DNA from: CBDFMR01 sp965249765
Lineage (GTDB): Bacteria > Bacteroidota > Bacteroidia > Chitinophagales > Saprospiraceae
Assembly (NCBI GenBank): GCA_965249765.1
Contig: CBDFMR010000005.1
Location: 558,001-622,000, forward strand
Length of the DNA stretch: 64,000 nt
Direction of reading: 5' to 3'
Shown here: in pieces, positions 37,491 through 46,103 of the stretch
Layout: every line of letters starts with the position of its first letter
How positions within the stretch are numbered: the stretch's first letter is position 1
Notes under the pieces: generated by a model
Seen by the model: only the letters and a program-made list of their open reading frames with translations
What the model was told of the DNA's origin: nothing
The model's database searches: none
Program-made: the position numbers and the translations under genes

Positions 37491-38009
37491 ATGAAATTTT
37501 TACTCTCGTTTGTTCTATGTGTTTTCATGTCGTTCTCCCTTTTCTCTCAAGCCGAGGAGGTTGCAACCTACAATAGAAAAGGTGCCTTCCTTATACAAAC
37601 CGGATCCGGACTCTTTAATCCATTCTTTACCACTGGATCTGGAGCAAGTATATTTTTTAATGAGGGGGAATCCATAACATCCATTAGTGCAGATCTAGGC
37701 ACATTTTTGTCCAATAACACGGCATTGCGATTTGGCCTTGGTTACGTCGATGCCGGATTTTCAGATATAACGACTCTAAGCGCAGGCATCAAACAATATA
37801 TTAATGGTAACATCCCTCTAGATTTAAAACTTTCACGATTGAGTGCTAGTGGCGATTCTGAGTATCTTGCTAGTCTACATCTCGGTTATGCCATATCACT
37901 CGCAGACAACATTCTGTTAGAACCCAGCTATGGCATCTACATCAATCTTGAAGACACTGACAACAATGTTACAGAATTGCGCTTCGCATTCGCCCTTCTT
38001 ATAGATTAA
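37491..38009 (+). CDS. Small outer-membrane beta-barrel-like protein
   Basis: 172 residues with a signal peptide (ending FSLFSQAEE) and alternating hydrophobic strands ending in F-A-F-A-L-L-I-D, which fits an eight-strand barrel of the OmpW/OprB-like porin families or a general OMP_b-brl fold. Function unknown. It stands alone and a hairpin follows 20 bp after the stop. Confidence 0.6.
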   Translation: MKFLLSFVLCVFMSFSLFSQAEEVATYNRKGAFLIQTGSGLFNPFFTTGSGASIFFNEGESITSISADLGTFLSNNTALRFGLGYVDAGFSDITTLSAGIKQYINGNIPLDLKLSRLSASGDSEYLASLHLGYAISLADNILLEPSYGIYINLEDTDNNVTELRFAFALLID

Positions 38010-38029
38010 GCTTCACTGTTTTAACCGTA

Positions 38030-38058
38030 ACATCCAAGGGATCATGGCCCTTGGATGT
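38030..38058. terminator. Hairpin between convergent genes
   Basis: ACATCCAAGGG and CCCTTGGATGT form a perfect 11-pair stem with a 7-base loop, but neither side has a strong T run. It probably ends both the small beta-barrel gene and the aldehyde dehydrogenase gene. Confidence 0.5.
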
Positions 38059-38068
38059 TCTGGCTTGT

Positions 38069-39598
38069 CTACAACTTAAACTCTATGCCCTGTGCAAGGG
38101 GAAGCTCCGTACTATAGTTGATCGTATTGGTCTGGCGTCGCATATAGGCTTTCCATGAATCAGATCCCGATTCGCGTCCGCCCCCAGTCTCTTTTTCGCC
38201 ACCAAAAGCACCACCAATCTCTGCTCCACTTGTTCCAATATTGACGTTGGCTATACCACAATCCGATCCCGCTGCCGACAGAAACAGCTCTGCCTCTCTG
38301 AGATTTGTGGTCATAATGGCGGATGACAGCCCTTGAGGTACTTCATTCTGGATAGCAATCGCCTCGTCCAGTCCTCCTTTGTATTTTATCAAATAAAGGA
38401 TCGGCGCGAAAGTCTCATGATGAACGATGGGCATCTCGTGAGCAATTTCTGCTACACAAGGTTTGACATAGCAACCGCTCCCATAACCTCGACCTGACAA
38501 TACCCCACCTGAGACTAAAAACTTTCCTCCTTGGGCTTTTACTTTTTTTATTGACTCTAGGTAAGTGTCTACGGCCCCTTGGTCTATAAGGGGGCCTACG
38601 TGGCTCCTAGGACTCAGTGGGTCACCTATAACTAGTTGCTTGTAAGTTTTCTTAAGAAGAGCCTTGATTTTATCATAGACATCCTCGTGTACTATCAACC
38701 TTCTTGTGCTTGTACACCTTTGACCACATGTACCGACGGCGCCAAAAACAGCACCTGTCAACACTAGGTTGAGATCAGCGTGAGGAGATACAATGATGGC
38801 GTTGTTACCACCTAGCTCAAGCAATGTCTTTCCCAATCTATCTGCTACGGTACGTCCGACTATGCGACCCATCTTCGAACTTCCTGTTGCCGAAATCAAT
38901 GGTACCCTTCTGTCCTGTGTCATGTACTCCCCTACTTTGTAATCACCTGTCACTATACAAGATACACCTTCTGGTATTTTATTGGCCTTTAGTATTTTCT
39001 TGAATATATTCTGGCAAGCCATGGTACAAAGCGGAGTTTTCTCGCTTCCCTTCCATATAGATATATCACCACAAACCAGTGCAATCATAGAATTCCAAGA
39101 CCACACGGCCACAGGAAAGTTGAATGCGGAAATTATCCCAACAATACCCATAGGGTGCCACTGCTCATACATGCGGTGTGATGGCCTCTCTGAGTGCATG
39201 GTAAGACCGTAAAGTTGGCGAGACAGGCCTACGGCAAAATCACAAATGTCTATCATCTCTTGTACCTCCCCCCAGCCTTCTTGAAGGGACTTGCCCATCT
39301 CGTAAGATACCAATCGACCCAATTCATTCTTGTGTCTCCTTAATTCGTCTCCATATTGCCTAACGATTTCTCCTCGTTGCGGTGCTGGTATTTTCTTCCA
39401 TGTTGTAAATGCCTTCTCGGCTGATTTTACAACTCTTTCATAGTCCGACTTAGATGTAACAGATACGCTTCCAATATATTTTCCATCCACAGGTGAGAAG
39501 GAGTCGATATAAATTTTCGATTTATACTCTTTAAGTCCTGTTGATGTGCCTTCGTTTTTCTTTTTTAATCCGAGTTTTCGGAGAAATGATGTATCCAT
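38069..39598 (-). CDS. Aldehyde dehydrogenase, ALDH7 (antiquitin-like)
   Basis: 509 residues from the ATG at 39598; a longer frame to 39691 would run through the promoter. Catalytic Cys295 lies in GTCGQRCTSTRR and Glu261 in LLELGGNNA. NAD-binding landmarks ISAFNFPVAVWSWN and FKGS-like IWKGSEKTPL are normal. The ELGGNN and GQRCT forms are those of ALDH7, whose members oxidise alpha-aminoadipic semialdehyde in lysine breakdown or similar aldehydes. The exact substrate is not settled. It has a TAnnTTTG promoter and diverges from the membrane-protein-dapD pair. Confidence 0.87.
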   Translation of the reverse strand: MDTSFLRKLGLKKKNEGTSTGLKEYKSKIYIDSFSPVDGKYIGSVSVTSKSDYERVVKSAEKAFTTWKKIPAPQRGEIVRQYGDELRRHKNELGRLVSYEMGKSLQEGWGEVQEMIDICDFAVGLSRQLYGLTMHSERPSHRMYEQWHPMGIVGIISAFNFPVAVWSWNSMIALVCGDISIWKGSEKTPLCTMACQNIFKKILKANKIPEGVSCIVTGDYKVGEYMTQDRRVPLISATGSSKMGRIVGRTVADRLGKTLLELGGNNAIIVSPHADLNLVLTGAVFGAVGTCGQRCTSTRRLIVHEDVYDKIKALLKKTYKQLVIGDPLSPRSHVGPLIDQGAVDTYLESIKKVKAQGGKFLVSGGVLSGRGYGSGCYVKPCVAEIAHEMPIVHHETFAPILYLIKYKGGLDEAIAIQNEVPQGLSSAIMTTNLREAELFLSAAGSDCGIANVNIGTSGAEIGGAFGGEKETGGGRESGSDSWKAYMRRQTNTINYSTELPLAQGIEFKL

Positions 39599-39615
39599 GT
39601 TGATATAAATTTTCG

Positions 39616-39623
39616 CAAAAATA
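39616..39623 (-). promoter_or_regulatory. Bacteroidota -7 element for the ALDH gene
   Basis: On the minus strand TATTTTTG matches TAnnTTTG and lies 17 bp before the ATG at 39598, which also decides for that start over the longer frame. Confidence 0.55.
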
Positions 39624-39672
39624 GAAAAAGACATAACGTAGAATTGAAATATTAGTTTCAAGTGTGAATGTA

Positions 39673-39680
39673 TACATTTG
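39673..39680 (+). promoter_or_regulatory. Bacteroidota -7 element 4 bp before the start codon
   Basis: TACATTTG matches TAnnTTTG and lies only 4 bp before the ATG at 39685. If used, the transcript would begin at or just inside the start codon, so the mRNA would be leaderless or start at a downstream Met. Confidence 0.45.
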
Positions 39681-39684
39681 CATA

Positions 39685-40347
39685 ATGGCAAGATTTGCAG
39701 CTAATGTTGTGTCCTATTTGTTTCACCCTCTCTTTATGGTGATAATAATGCTAGGCATTGTGCTCCTTGTCAACCCTTACGGTTTCAGTATACAAGACGA
39801 AAAGGGGTTGGGCCTTATATTCATTTCTGTGGCTGCTCTGACGGTTTTATTTCCACTTGTGGGCGTCTTTATGCTAAAGAACGTTGGTTTCGTTTCATCG
39901 ATGAAAGTTGAAGAAAGGATGGACCGCATCGGACCTTTTATCATTACGTCAGTATTCTACCTTTGGCTATATATAAATCTTAGAAATAACTTTTCCCTGC
40001 CTTCTATATTTGTGCAGTTTATACTAGGTACGGTCATCGCATTGTTTCTTGCGTTTTTTATCAATAATTTTTCAAAAATTAGTCTCCACACGGTGGGGAT
40101 TGGCGGGTTGTTGGGTGGATTGTTGATCATGAGATTTGGCGGAAAGAGTGATCAATTTATATTAAGCCTTGGCAATTGGGGAAGCTACTTGGTCCATCTT
40201 GATTTGTTGATCATAGTAGTTATTTTTATTGCTGGAGCCATCGGGACCGCAAGGCTTTATCTCAGTGCTCATCGCGAATCCGACGTATACGGTGGATATC
40301 TGGTGGGTTTTATATCACAGATTATCGCTCTAATGATTTTTACGTAA
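39685..40347 (+). CDS. PAP2-like integral membrane protein
   Basis: About 220 residues from the ATG at 39685 (MARFAANVVSYLFHPLFM), with six or so hydrophobic helices. The motif near the end, HRESDVYGGYLVGF, is the H-x3-D-V-x2-G pattern of PAP2-superfamily members, but the other phosphatase residues are unclear, so activity is doubtful. The stop codon overlaps the dapD start by 1 bp (TAATG), so the pair is coupled. Confidence 0.65.
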   Translation: MARFAANVVSYLFHPLFMVIIMLGIVLLVNPYGFSIQDEKGLGLIFISVAALTVLFPLVGVFMLKNVGFVSSMKVEERMDRIGPFIITSVFYLWLYINLRNNFSLPSIFVQFILGTVIALFLAFFINNFSKISLHTVGIGGLLGGLLIMRFGGKSDQFILSLGNWGSYLVHLDLLIIVVIFIAGAIGTARLYLSAHRESDVYGGYLVGFISQIIALMIFT

Positions 40348-41162
40348 TGGAAAGACTACAAGCTATTGTTAACGACGCCTGGAACAACCGTAACCTCCTA
40401 GAGAAAAAAGACACCAGAAACGCCATAAGGTCCATCATAGATTTGTTAGACAGAGGTGAGGTGAGGGTGGCAAGTCAAGATGGCGACACCTGGGTGACTC
40501 ATGAATGGATCAAGAAGGCCGTAGTTATGTATTTTCCTATCCAAGAAATGGAAACTATCGAGGTGGGACCATTTGAATATCATGACAAGATTCCTCTAAA
40601 AAAGAACTACAAAGAGTTAGGTGTAAGGGTTGTACCTCCTGCCGTAGCAAGACATGGCTCATTCTTGGAAGCCGGGGTAATTATGATGCCCTCTTATGTC
40701 AATCTGGGTGCCTGGGTAGGGTCCGGAACGATGATCGACACTTGGGCGACAGTAGGCTCTTGTGCTCAGATCGGTCGCAATGTTCATCTCTCAGGAGGTG
40801 TAGGCATCGGTGGTGTACTCGAGCCCCTACAAGCTACTCCTACGATTATTGAAGATGATTGTTTCATTGGTTCGAGGTGCATCGTTGTAGAGGGCGTAAG
40901 GGTACGAAAGGAAGCTGTACTTGGTGCTGGTGTGGTCTTGACCCAGTCCACTAAGGTTATAGATGTCTCCAGCGAAAAAGAGGTTATATTGAAGGGGGAA
41001 GTGCCAGAACGGTCTGTAGTGATTCCGGGTAGTTATGTTAAGCGCTTCTCTGCCGGTGAGTATAACGTCAATTGTGCCCTCATCATAGGGAAGCGTAAGG
41101 CAAGCACCGATAAGAAGACATCACTAAACGAAAGTCTAAGAGAATTTAAAGTCTCTGTCTGA
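40347..41162 (+). CDS. dapD: Tetrahydrodipicolinate N-succinyltransferase
   Basis: A 271-residue left-handed beta-helix acyltransferase of the succinylase branch of lysine and meso-diaminopimelate synthesis. The family core is seen in the hexapeptide-repeat stretch VIMMPSYVNLGAWVGSGTM, then GGVLEPLQATPTIIEDDCFIGS and GVVLTQSTKV. Acceptor contacts are in VPPAVARHGSF. Full length. The coupling to the PAP2-like gene by overlapping stop and start is notable because the two are not functionally linked by known biology. Confidence 0.94.
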   Translation: MERLQAIVNDAWNNRNLLEKKDTRNAIRSIIDLLDRGEVRVASQDGDTWVTHEWIKKAVVMYFPIQEMETIEVGPFEYHDKIPLKKNYKELGVRVVPPAVARHGSFLEAGVIMMPSYVNLGAWVGSGTMIDTWATVGSCAQIGRNVHLSGGVGIGGVLEPLQATPTIIEDDCFIGSRCIVVEGVRVRKEAVLGAGVVLTQSTKVIDVSSEKEVILKGEVPERSVVIPGSYVKRFSAGEYNVNCALIIGKRKASTDKKTSLNESLREFKVSV

Positions 41163-41207
41163 CCCAACCCAATATTTCCAAATCTGGTCTTTACAATAAA
41201 AAAGACG

Positions 41208-41555
41208 ATGAAAAAATTAGCACTTCTGATCGGACTGGTTCTTGTTCTTCAATCATGTTCTGATTCTACATTTAACCCTGTGGGCGACAATGTGTTTCTT
41301 CATGAGGCCATTCAGGCTTGTGGTATGGAGACTGACAAACAATTTAATGAAACTCCCCCTGAATGGGCTGAGAGGATCTTGATTATACTTGATAACAATG
41401 GGGTCGATGTTGACGGTTCTATGTTGGATTTCAAGGAATTAGAAATATGCGAAGGGTTTTGTGGTAATTGTGCTCCTACTGGTGATCGACTTTTGATAGA
41501 TGCTGACCTTAGCTTTGCTCCAACATTAGAGGCCTTAGGATTTGTGCTTCAATAG
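41208..41555 (+). CDS. Small lipoprotein, C-terminal end in a repeated segment
   Basis: 115 residues with a lipobox ending at Cys17 (LVLQSC) and five further cysteines (CGME, ICEGFCGNC). The last 18 residues (DADLSFAPTLEALGFVLQ) are encoded in a 70-bp segment that is repeated exactly at 41647-41716. After the stop the frame stays open and runs into the second copy, so the gene may once have been longer. Function unknown. Confidence 0.65.
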   Translation: MKKLALLIGLVLVLQSCSDSTFNPVGDNVFLHEAIQACGMETDKQFNETPPEWAERILIILDNNGVDVDGSMLDFKELEICEGFCGNCAPTGDRLLIDADLSFAPTLEALGFVLQ

Positions 41556-41716
41556 TTAGTCACAGTAGCTATATTTAATAAAGATGACAAGCAAAAGGTC
41601 GAGCTATACATTTTCCAGCCACAAGGATATACGGATACATGGATGTATGCTGACCTTAGCTTTGCTCCAACATTAGAGGCCTTAGGATTTGTGCTTCAAT
41701 AGTTAGTCACAGTAGC
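41500..41716. repeat. 70-bp exact direct repeat, offset 147 bp
   Basis: Copies at 41500-41569 and 41647-41716 are identical over 70 bases. The offset is a multiple of three, so both keep the same frame. Between them the frame LVTVAIFNKDDKQKVELYIF...WMYADLSFAP is open. The second copy also contains the last codons and the stop of the convergent gene at 41703. Confidence 0.9.
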
Positions 41717-42146
41717 AGTCAATAAGGGATTTACAAGTAACAAAAATGATGTCTCGTCCTACGGTAGTAAGTTGACTCTCGTCATCCACTTGTAGGCTAT
41801 CCTCGACAAATGCCAGCATATCTTCTTGTTGATACTGGAAAAAAAAGTAATCACATTTCTCTCTAAATGATTGCTTCGAGTTTCCGTTGAAATAGTCCCA
41901 GTTGTATTCTTCGAAAGATGCAATATTCTCTATGAGGTCCTCAGTGGGTTCTGGGCTAACTTTACTTAGGATTGTTAGCATATATGTTAGCAATCCGAAT
42001 TCTTCTTCGGTCAAGATCTTCAGATTTTCATTAGACAAGATCGTGGCAATATCAGGAGATAGATCTGCTATTTGCTGGTCTCCGGCGTGCTTTTCAATCG
42101 TCGCATCTATGTCTTCTTGACTAACAATTTGTCGCATTGGGTTCAA
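41703..42146 (-). CDS. Conserved hypothetical protein (147 aa)
   Basis: An acidic, helical protein with no recognised domain (EDIDATIEKHAGDQQIADLSPD...LTEEEFGLLTYMLTILSKV). Its N-terminus overlaps the aspartoacylase-like gene by 26 bp, and an internal Met four codons in would reduce this. The C-terminal codons and stop sit in copy 2 of the 70-bp repeat. It is the last gene of a three-gene minus-strand run. Confidence 0.55.
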   Translation of the reverse strand: MNPMRQIVSQEDIDATIEKHAGDQQIADLSPDIATILSNENLKILTEEEFGLLTYMLTILSKVSPEPTEDLIENIASFEEYNWDYFNGNSKQSFREKCDYFFFQYQQEDMLAFVEDSLQVDDESQLTTVGRDIIFVTCKSLIDCYCD

Positions 42147-43107
42147 ATGGTTCTATTAGAAAAAAACCATCTTCACCTTGCTCTTGGTAAAGTGGCATTA
42201 AAATCATTCCACTTGAGGGAGATGTGATTTCACTATTGCCAGACATGGCCAAAAGCTCTCCTTTTTCTATTCTCTGAAAATTCTTAAAACCTGGTAGCAT
42301 TTTAAAGTTCTCTCCCTGTTCTATGTCATACTTGTCAACCAGCTTAGCTACTTCGGGAAGAGTGCTGGAATGCTCTATCAATAGGCTGTCGTGTTTGTTC
42401 TCAATGTGGTCTTCATTTACACTGCCTATGGTGCGCATACAATTTGTAATACAAGCTATCGCCCGGTTGATAGACAGTTCTTCGTCGTGTTGTCCTGACT
42501 CAAATACTACCGCCGTGGTGTCACGATCAAAATTATCTGTCCGGAAGTAATCTAACGTTGTCCCATGAAGTCCCTCGTGCATTCCAGTTATTACTGGCGC
42601 ATGTAGCTCTATGGCAATTAATAGACTTTCTGCAGAATCAGATACAATAGAAAAAATACCACCTGTTGAAGAAGTCGTGTGTAGGTCGAGCACTACGATT
42701 TCCGTAGGGTTAATGTCATCAATGACCTCCCTCACAAGTTCAATTATCTCTCTTACGTCCTTTTCTTCGTCGCGGAGTGTTAGGGGGTCTGTAGTCATGA
42801 TGCGTCTGACATTATCATCGGCCCATTGTCTATTTAAATCCTCTTTGACATACCTTCTTTTCTCTGAATAAGCCTTTAAGTTTCCTATGACACCTATAAG
42901 GCTGCCCTCGTAATTCCAGTTGGGATTGTGAGTTGGTTCAATCTCAAGCATTCGGAACATCCTTTCAAGAGCCAACACACCTGCTAGCTCGTTGCCATGA
43001 ATTCCTCCGAGACAGATCAGCATCGGTCCAGGATTGTCCCCTATGTATTTTCCTATGAGTCTATTCGCATTCATTCGCTTGGTGGGCAAAGATATATTTA
43101 TTGTCAA
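42121..43107 (-). CDS. Succinylglutamate desuccinylase/aspartoacylase-family protein
   Basis: A 328-residue zinc carboxypeptidase-fold enzyme (M14-like). Zn ligands are in GGIHGNELAG (His and Glu) and DLHTTSSTGG (His), and DLNRQW is typical. The aspartoacylase-like C-terminal barrel follows. Members remove N-acyl groups from amino acids; the substrate is not clear. No arginine-succinyltransferase pathway genes are nearby, so the true AstE role is doubtful. It overlaps the glycosylase gene by 4 bp and the 147-residue gene by 26 bp. Confidence 0.82.
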   Translation of the reverse strand: MTINISLPTKRMNANRLIGKYIGDNPGPMLICLGGIHGNELAGVLALERMFRMLEIEPTHNPNWNYEGSLIGVIGNLKAYSEKRRYVKEDLNRQWADDNVRRIMTTDPLTLRDEEKDVREIIELVREVIDDINPTEIVVLDLHTTSSTGGIFSIVSDSAESLLIAIELHAPVITGMHEGLHGTTLDYFRTDNFDRDTTAVVFESGQHDEELSINRAIACITNCMRTIGSVNEDHIENKHDSLLIEHSSTLPEVAKLVDKYDIEQGENFKMLPGFKNFQRIEKGELLAMSGNSEITSPSSGMILMPLYQEQGEDGFFLIEPFEPNATNC

Positions 43108-43697
43108 CTTCTAGATGCCCACAAATATCTAGACGCCAAAGTTCTGTGAGGTATCCACTTTTCAGCAATTTTTTCCACTTTTTTTAATCGTTCTCTTTCA
43201 CTTCCTTTTAACCCGTATTCCTCTATTATTGTTTCTCTTATGGTAAGGTCTTTTATTGGAAACACATCTTCTCTCCCAAAAGAAAACATCAAGACTATTT
43301 TGGCGGTCCAGGTACCTACTCCTTTGATTGAGGTCAGTTTGGTAATAATCTCGTCATCTGCCATTGATTTCCAATTAATGCGGGGGGAATTAAAATACTC
43401 TGCTACATTTCTAATGTAGTTAGCCTTTTGGTTGGAGAGACCTGCAGATCGAAGTTCGTCGTGGGTCTTATTGAGAATGTCCGTAGGTTTGTATCTTGCC
43501 CCCCCAAAAACGACCTTAAGTCTGTTGTAAATTGTCATGGCTACATGTCCTGACAACTGTTGAAAGACGATTGTCCTTACCAAGTCTTTGAATATTCCTT
43601 TTGATGGTGTTATTTTTGGCAAAGTAGTCGTCTTGATGATTCTTTTCATCACGGGATCCTTTGATAATATTGTTAACGCATTTTTATTGGGGGTCAT
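43104..43697 (-). CDS. AlkA-like DNA-3-methyladenine glycosylase (HhH-GPD)
   Basis: About 197 residues from the ATG at 43697; a longer frame to 43733 would overlap the divergent neighbour. The helix-hairpin-helix is LTSIKGVGTWTAKIVLMFSFGRED and the catalytic Asp is in VFPIKDLTI. FQQLSGHVAMTIYNRL marks the start of the core. It lacks the extra N-terminal domain of E. coli AlkA, as usual for the short type. It excises alkylated bases. It is the first gene of a coupled run with the aspartoacylase-like gene. Confidence 0.88.
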   Translation of the reverse strand: MTPNKNALTILSKDPVMKRIIKTTTLPKITPSKGIFKDLVRTIVFQQLSGHVAMTIYNRLKVVFGGARYKPTDILNKTHDELRSAGLSNQKANYIRNVAEYFNSPRINWKSMADDEIITKLTSIKGVGTWTAKIVLMFSFGREDVFPIKDLTIRETIIEEYGLKGSERERLKKVEKIAEKWIPHRTLASRYLWASRS

Positions 43698-43718
43698 GAG
43701 TATAAAAATAAAACCACT

Positions 43719-45365
43719 ATGAGATTTTACCACTCCCTTCTTGTATTATTTATTTCTATTTATTCTTGGGGCCAAGCCTCTATGAACATGTCTTTGGAGG
43801 CAAATTATGATCCTGCTGATGGCTATAGCGACCTTTGGGGCTATGAGTTGGGCGGAAATCAGTATGCCATCATCACACAAGAAGATAACATTTATATTGT
43901 CGATGTATCGTCATGTAACTCTCCTGTTGTTAAAACTACACTCGCTATGCCCACCAGCAATGGCTGGAGAGATGCTAAAACCTACAACGACCATCTCTAT
44001 GTTGTCACCGAAGGAAATGAGGGACTGAGGGTTTATGATCTGTCTGGAGTTGCTTCGGGTACAGTATCATTTGTTACCTCTATAACAACTGAGTTTACTC
44101 GCGCACATAATATTTTTATTGATCAAACCGCTGGCATGCTTTATGCTTGTGGTGCAAATGTAAGCGGAGACCCCAATAAGGAGTCCTTGGTGATATATGA
44201 TCTGTCTACTCCAGCGAGTCCGTCACTTTCCGCCAGCCCAAAATTAGATGACATTGCAAGTGCGCCTACTGATGATTATTATGTCCACGATCTTTATGTA
44301 GATAATGGTGTGGCGTATTGCTCTCATGGTAATCTCGGTGAAATAATAATATGGGATGTTTCTGCTCCTTCTGCGCCAACCATCACCGGTAGATATAGCA
44401 GCGGAAACTATAATCATAGCAACTGGCCAGGTACTGGGGGTATGTTGTACTATGCAGAAGAAATTCCCGCAGGCTTGTCTTGGGGTGTTATTGATATCAA
44501 TACTCCGTCTTCTCCTAGTCTTGTTGCTACATTCGGTCATAGCATAGAAACGACCGGCAGCTCTACTCCTCACAATCCTTATTTCCACAACAACAAACTA
44601 TATTTATCCAACTACGCCGATGGTGTCAAAATCTATGATGTAAGCAGTCCGTCAAGTCCAGCGATTTATGGTTATTATGACACTTATACTGACAACGATG
44701 GCAGCGGATATCCTTCTCCCTACAGTGGTTGTTGGGGAATTTATCCATATCTATCAAATGGATGCATCATTGCCTCTGATGGGAAGTATGGACTCTATGC
44801 TCTCTCCGAGGGTGCTAGCCCTGTTACTTGGAATAGAATAGATGCTCGTATGTTGGACCGATCCAAAGCTAAGGTAGAGTGGAGCACATCGTCAGAGACC
44901 AATAATGATTACTTCGAGGTTATGAAAAGCCTTGATGGTGTTAGCTTTTTATCTATAGGCAAGGTAGATGGTACAGGTTTTTCTACAGATGTAATAACGT
45001 ATTCCTTTGTCGATCGATCGTTAGATGGAAAGAAATCATATTACCGGATTAAGCAGGTTGATTTTGATGGAAGTTTTGATTACTCAGAAATCAGAGTTGT
45101 CTCTCCTTCCAGTGACGACGAATATGCCGTGTTTCCCAATCCCATAACTTCCTCGTTTACCTTGTCGTTTAAGTCTTCGGTGGCCAATGATTTCTTGATA
45201 AGGTTGTACGATACTTCCGGGAAAATGGTGTTGTCGACTTCTGTAGTTTCCTCCAAGGAAGATTTACTCTTCACTAGAGATCCCTCGTGGGTTTCTGGAA
45301 GTTATTTCCTTGAGTCGTCAAAAAACGGAATACCCTTCTACGCTAAAAATGTCATTATCGAATAG
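43719..45365 (+). CDS. Secreted LVIVD-repeat protein with T9SS type A sorting domain
   Basis: 548 residues. A signal peptide (ending SWGQA) is followed by choice-of-anchor-B-type LVIVD repeats of the pattern VYDLS/ISTPSSPSL (for example IIWDVSAPSAPTITGRY and KIYDVSSPSSPAIYGYY), forming a beta-propeller, then an Ig-like region (WNRIDARMLDRSKAKVEW). The last 80 residues (VFPNPITSSFTLSFKSS...GSYFLES) form the type A sorting domain that directs export through T9SS and attachment to the surface. Ligand unknown. Confidence 0.85.
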   Translation: MRFYHSLLVLFISIYSWGQASMNMSLEANYDPADGYSDLWGYELGGNQYAIITQEDNIYIVDVSSCNSPVVKTTLAMPTSNGWRDAKTYNDHLYVVTEGNEGLRVYDLSGVASGTVSFVTSITTEFTRAHNIFIDQTAGMLYACGANVSGDPNKESLVIYDLSTPASPSLSASPKLDDIASAPTDDYYVHDLYVDNGVAYCSHGNLGEIIIWDVSAPSAPTITGRYSSGNYNHSNWPGTGGMLYYAEEIPAGLSWGVIDINTPSSPSLVATFGHSIETTGSSTPHNPYFHNNKLYLSNYADGVKIYDVSSPSSPAIYGYYDTYTDNDGSGYPSPYSGCWGIYPYLSNGCIIASDGKYGLYALSEGASPVTWNRIDARMLDRSKAKVEWSTSSETNNDYFEVMKSLDGVSFLSIGKVDGTGFSTDVITYSFVDRSLDGKKSYYRIKQVDFDGSFDYSEIRVVSPSSDDEYAVFPNPITSSFTLSFKSSVANDFLIRLYDTSGKMVLSTSVVSSKEDLLFTRDPSWVSGSYFLESSKNGIPFYAKNVIIE

Positions 45366-45432
45366 TCTCACAAGAAGCTTTCGGTAGGGATTTGGCATAA
45401 TCTTTGGATTTCTTTAGAAAAAAAGAGTAGGA

Positions 45433-45984
45433 ATGCCCTTGAGATTATTGGTTTTACTTTCCCTGGCGTTGTGTTCGTTTGCAGATTTCTCTTCTCTTGA
45501 AGAAAGCTACATTGATGCTTATAAAGAGCTGGCGGTGGTCGAGATGCACAGGACGGGTATACCCGCCAGTGTTACCTTGGCCCAAGGTCTCCTTGAGTCC
45601 AACAATGGACAAAGTAGACTTGCTGTAAATGCTAATAATCATTTTGGAATTAAGTGTAAATCTTATTGGAAGGGCAACACCTTTTTTCACAAGGACGATG
45701 ATCGTGACAGATCCGGTCGTCTTGTAGAATCTTGCTTTAGATCTTATCAAGATGCCATGGACTCTTATATCGATCATTCCAATTTTTTGAAGTTGACCCC
45801 ACGATATGGTGAGCTCTTTGAATATTCAATGACCGACTATGAGTCCTGGGCTAAAGGTTTGAAAAAATGTGGCTATGCAACTGATAAAAACTATGCGACA
45901 AGTTTAATAAAGAAGATTGAGGAGAACAGATTGTATCAGTATGATTTTTGGCCGTACCCTCTGAGCACTCCAATTAAAAATTAA
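45433..45984 (+). CDS. Exported glucosaminidase (FlgJ/LytD-like)
   Basis: 183 residues with a signal peptide (ends SFADFSS) and the family-73 core: GIPASVTLAQGLLESNNGQSRLA, with the catalytic Glu in LLESNNG, then NNHFGIKCK and the closing YATDKNYATSLIKKIEE. It cleaves N-acetylglucosamine bonds in peptidoglycan. No LysM domain is attached. It lies 67 bp after the LVIVD gene. Length is normal for the short Bacteroidota type. Confidence 0.85.
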   Translation: MPLRLLVLLSLALCSFADFSSLEESYIDAYKELAVVEMHRTGIPASVTLAQGLLESNNGQSRLAVNANNHFGIKCKSYWKGNTFFHKDDDRDRSGRLVESCFRSYQDAMDSYIDHSNFLKLTPRYGELFEYSMTDYESWAKGLKKCGYATDKNYATSLIKKIEENRLYQYDFWPYPLSTPIKN

Positions 45985-46001
45985 TCTTTTTATCTTTATC
46001 T

Positions 46002-46021
46002 TGTCTTAAGACTTTAAGACA
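46002..46021. terminator. Short hairpin between glucosaminidase and pdxA
   Basis: TGTCTTAA-GACT-TTAAGACA forms an eight-pair stem between the convergent genes. There is no T run on the plus side, so it is a weak terminator at best. Confidence 0.35.
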
Positions 46022-46103
46022 GACCCTGAGTTGTCAGGATAGGTTGTATTCAATAAACCAATCTTGAGAAATGATAACGGAATCGACCGTTTTTGTTTGA
46101 AAC

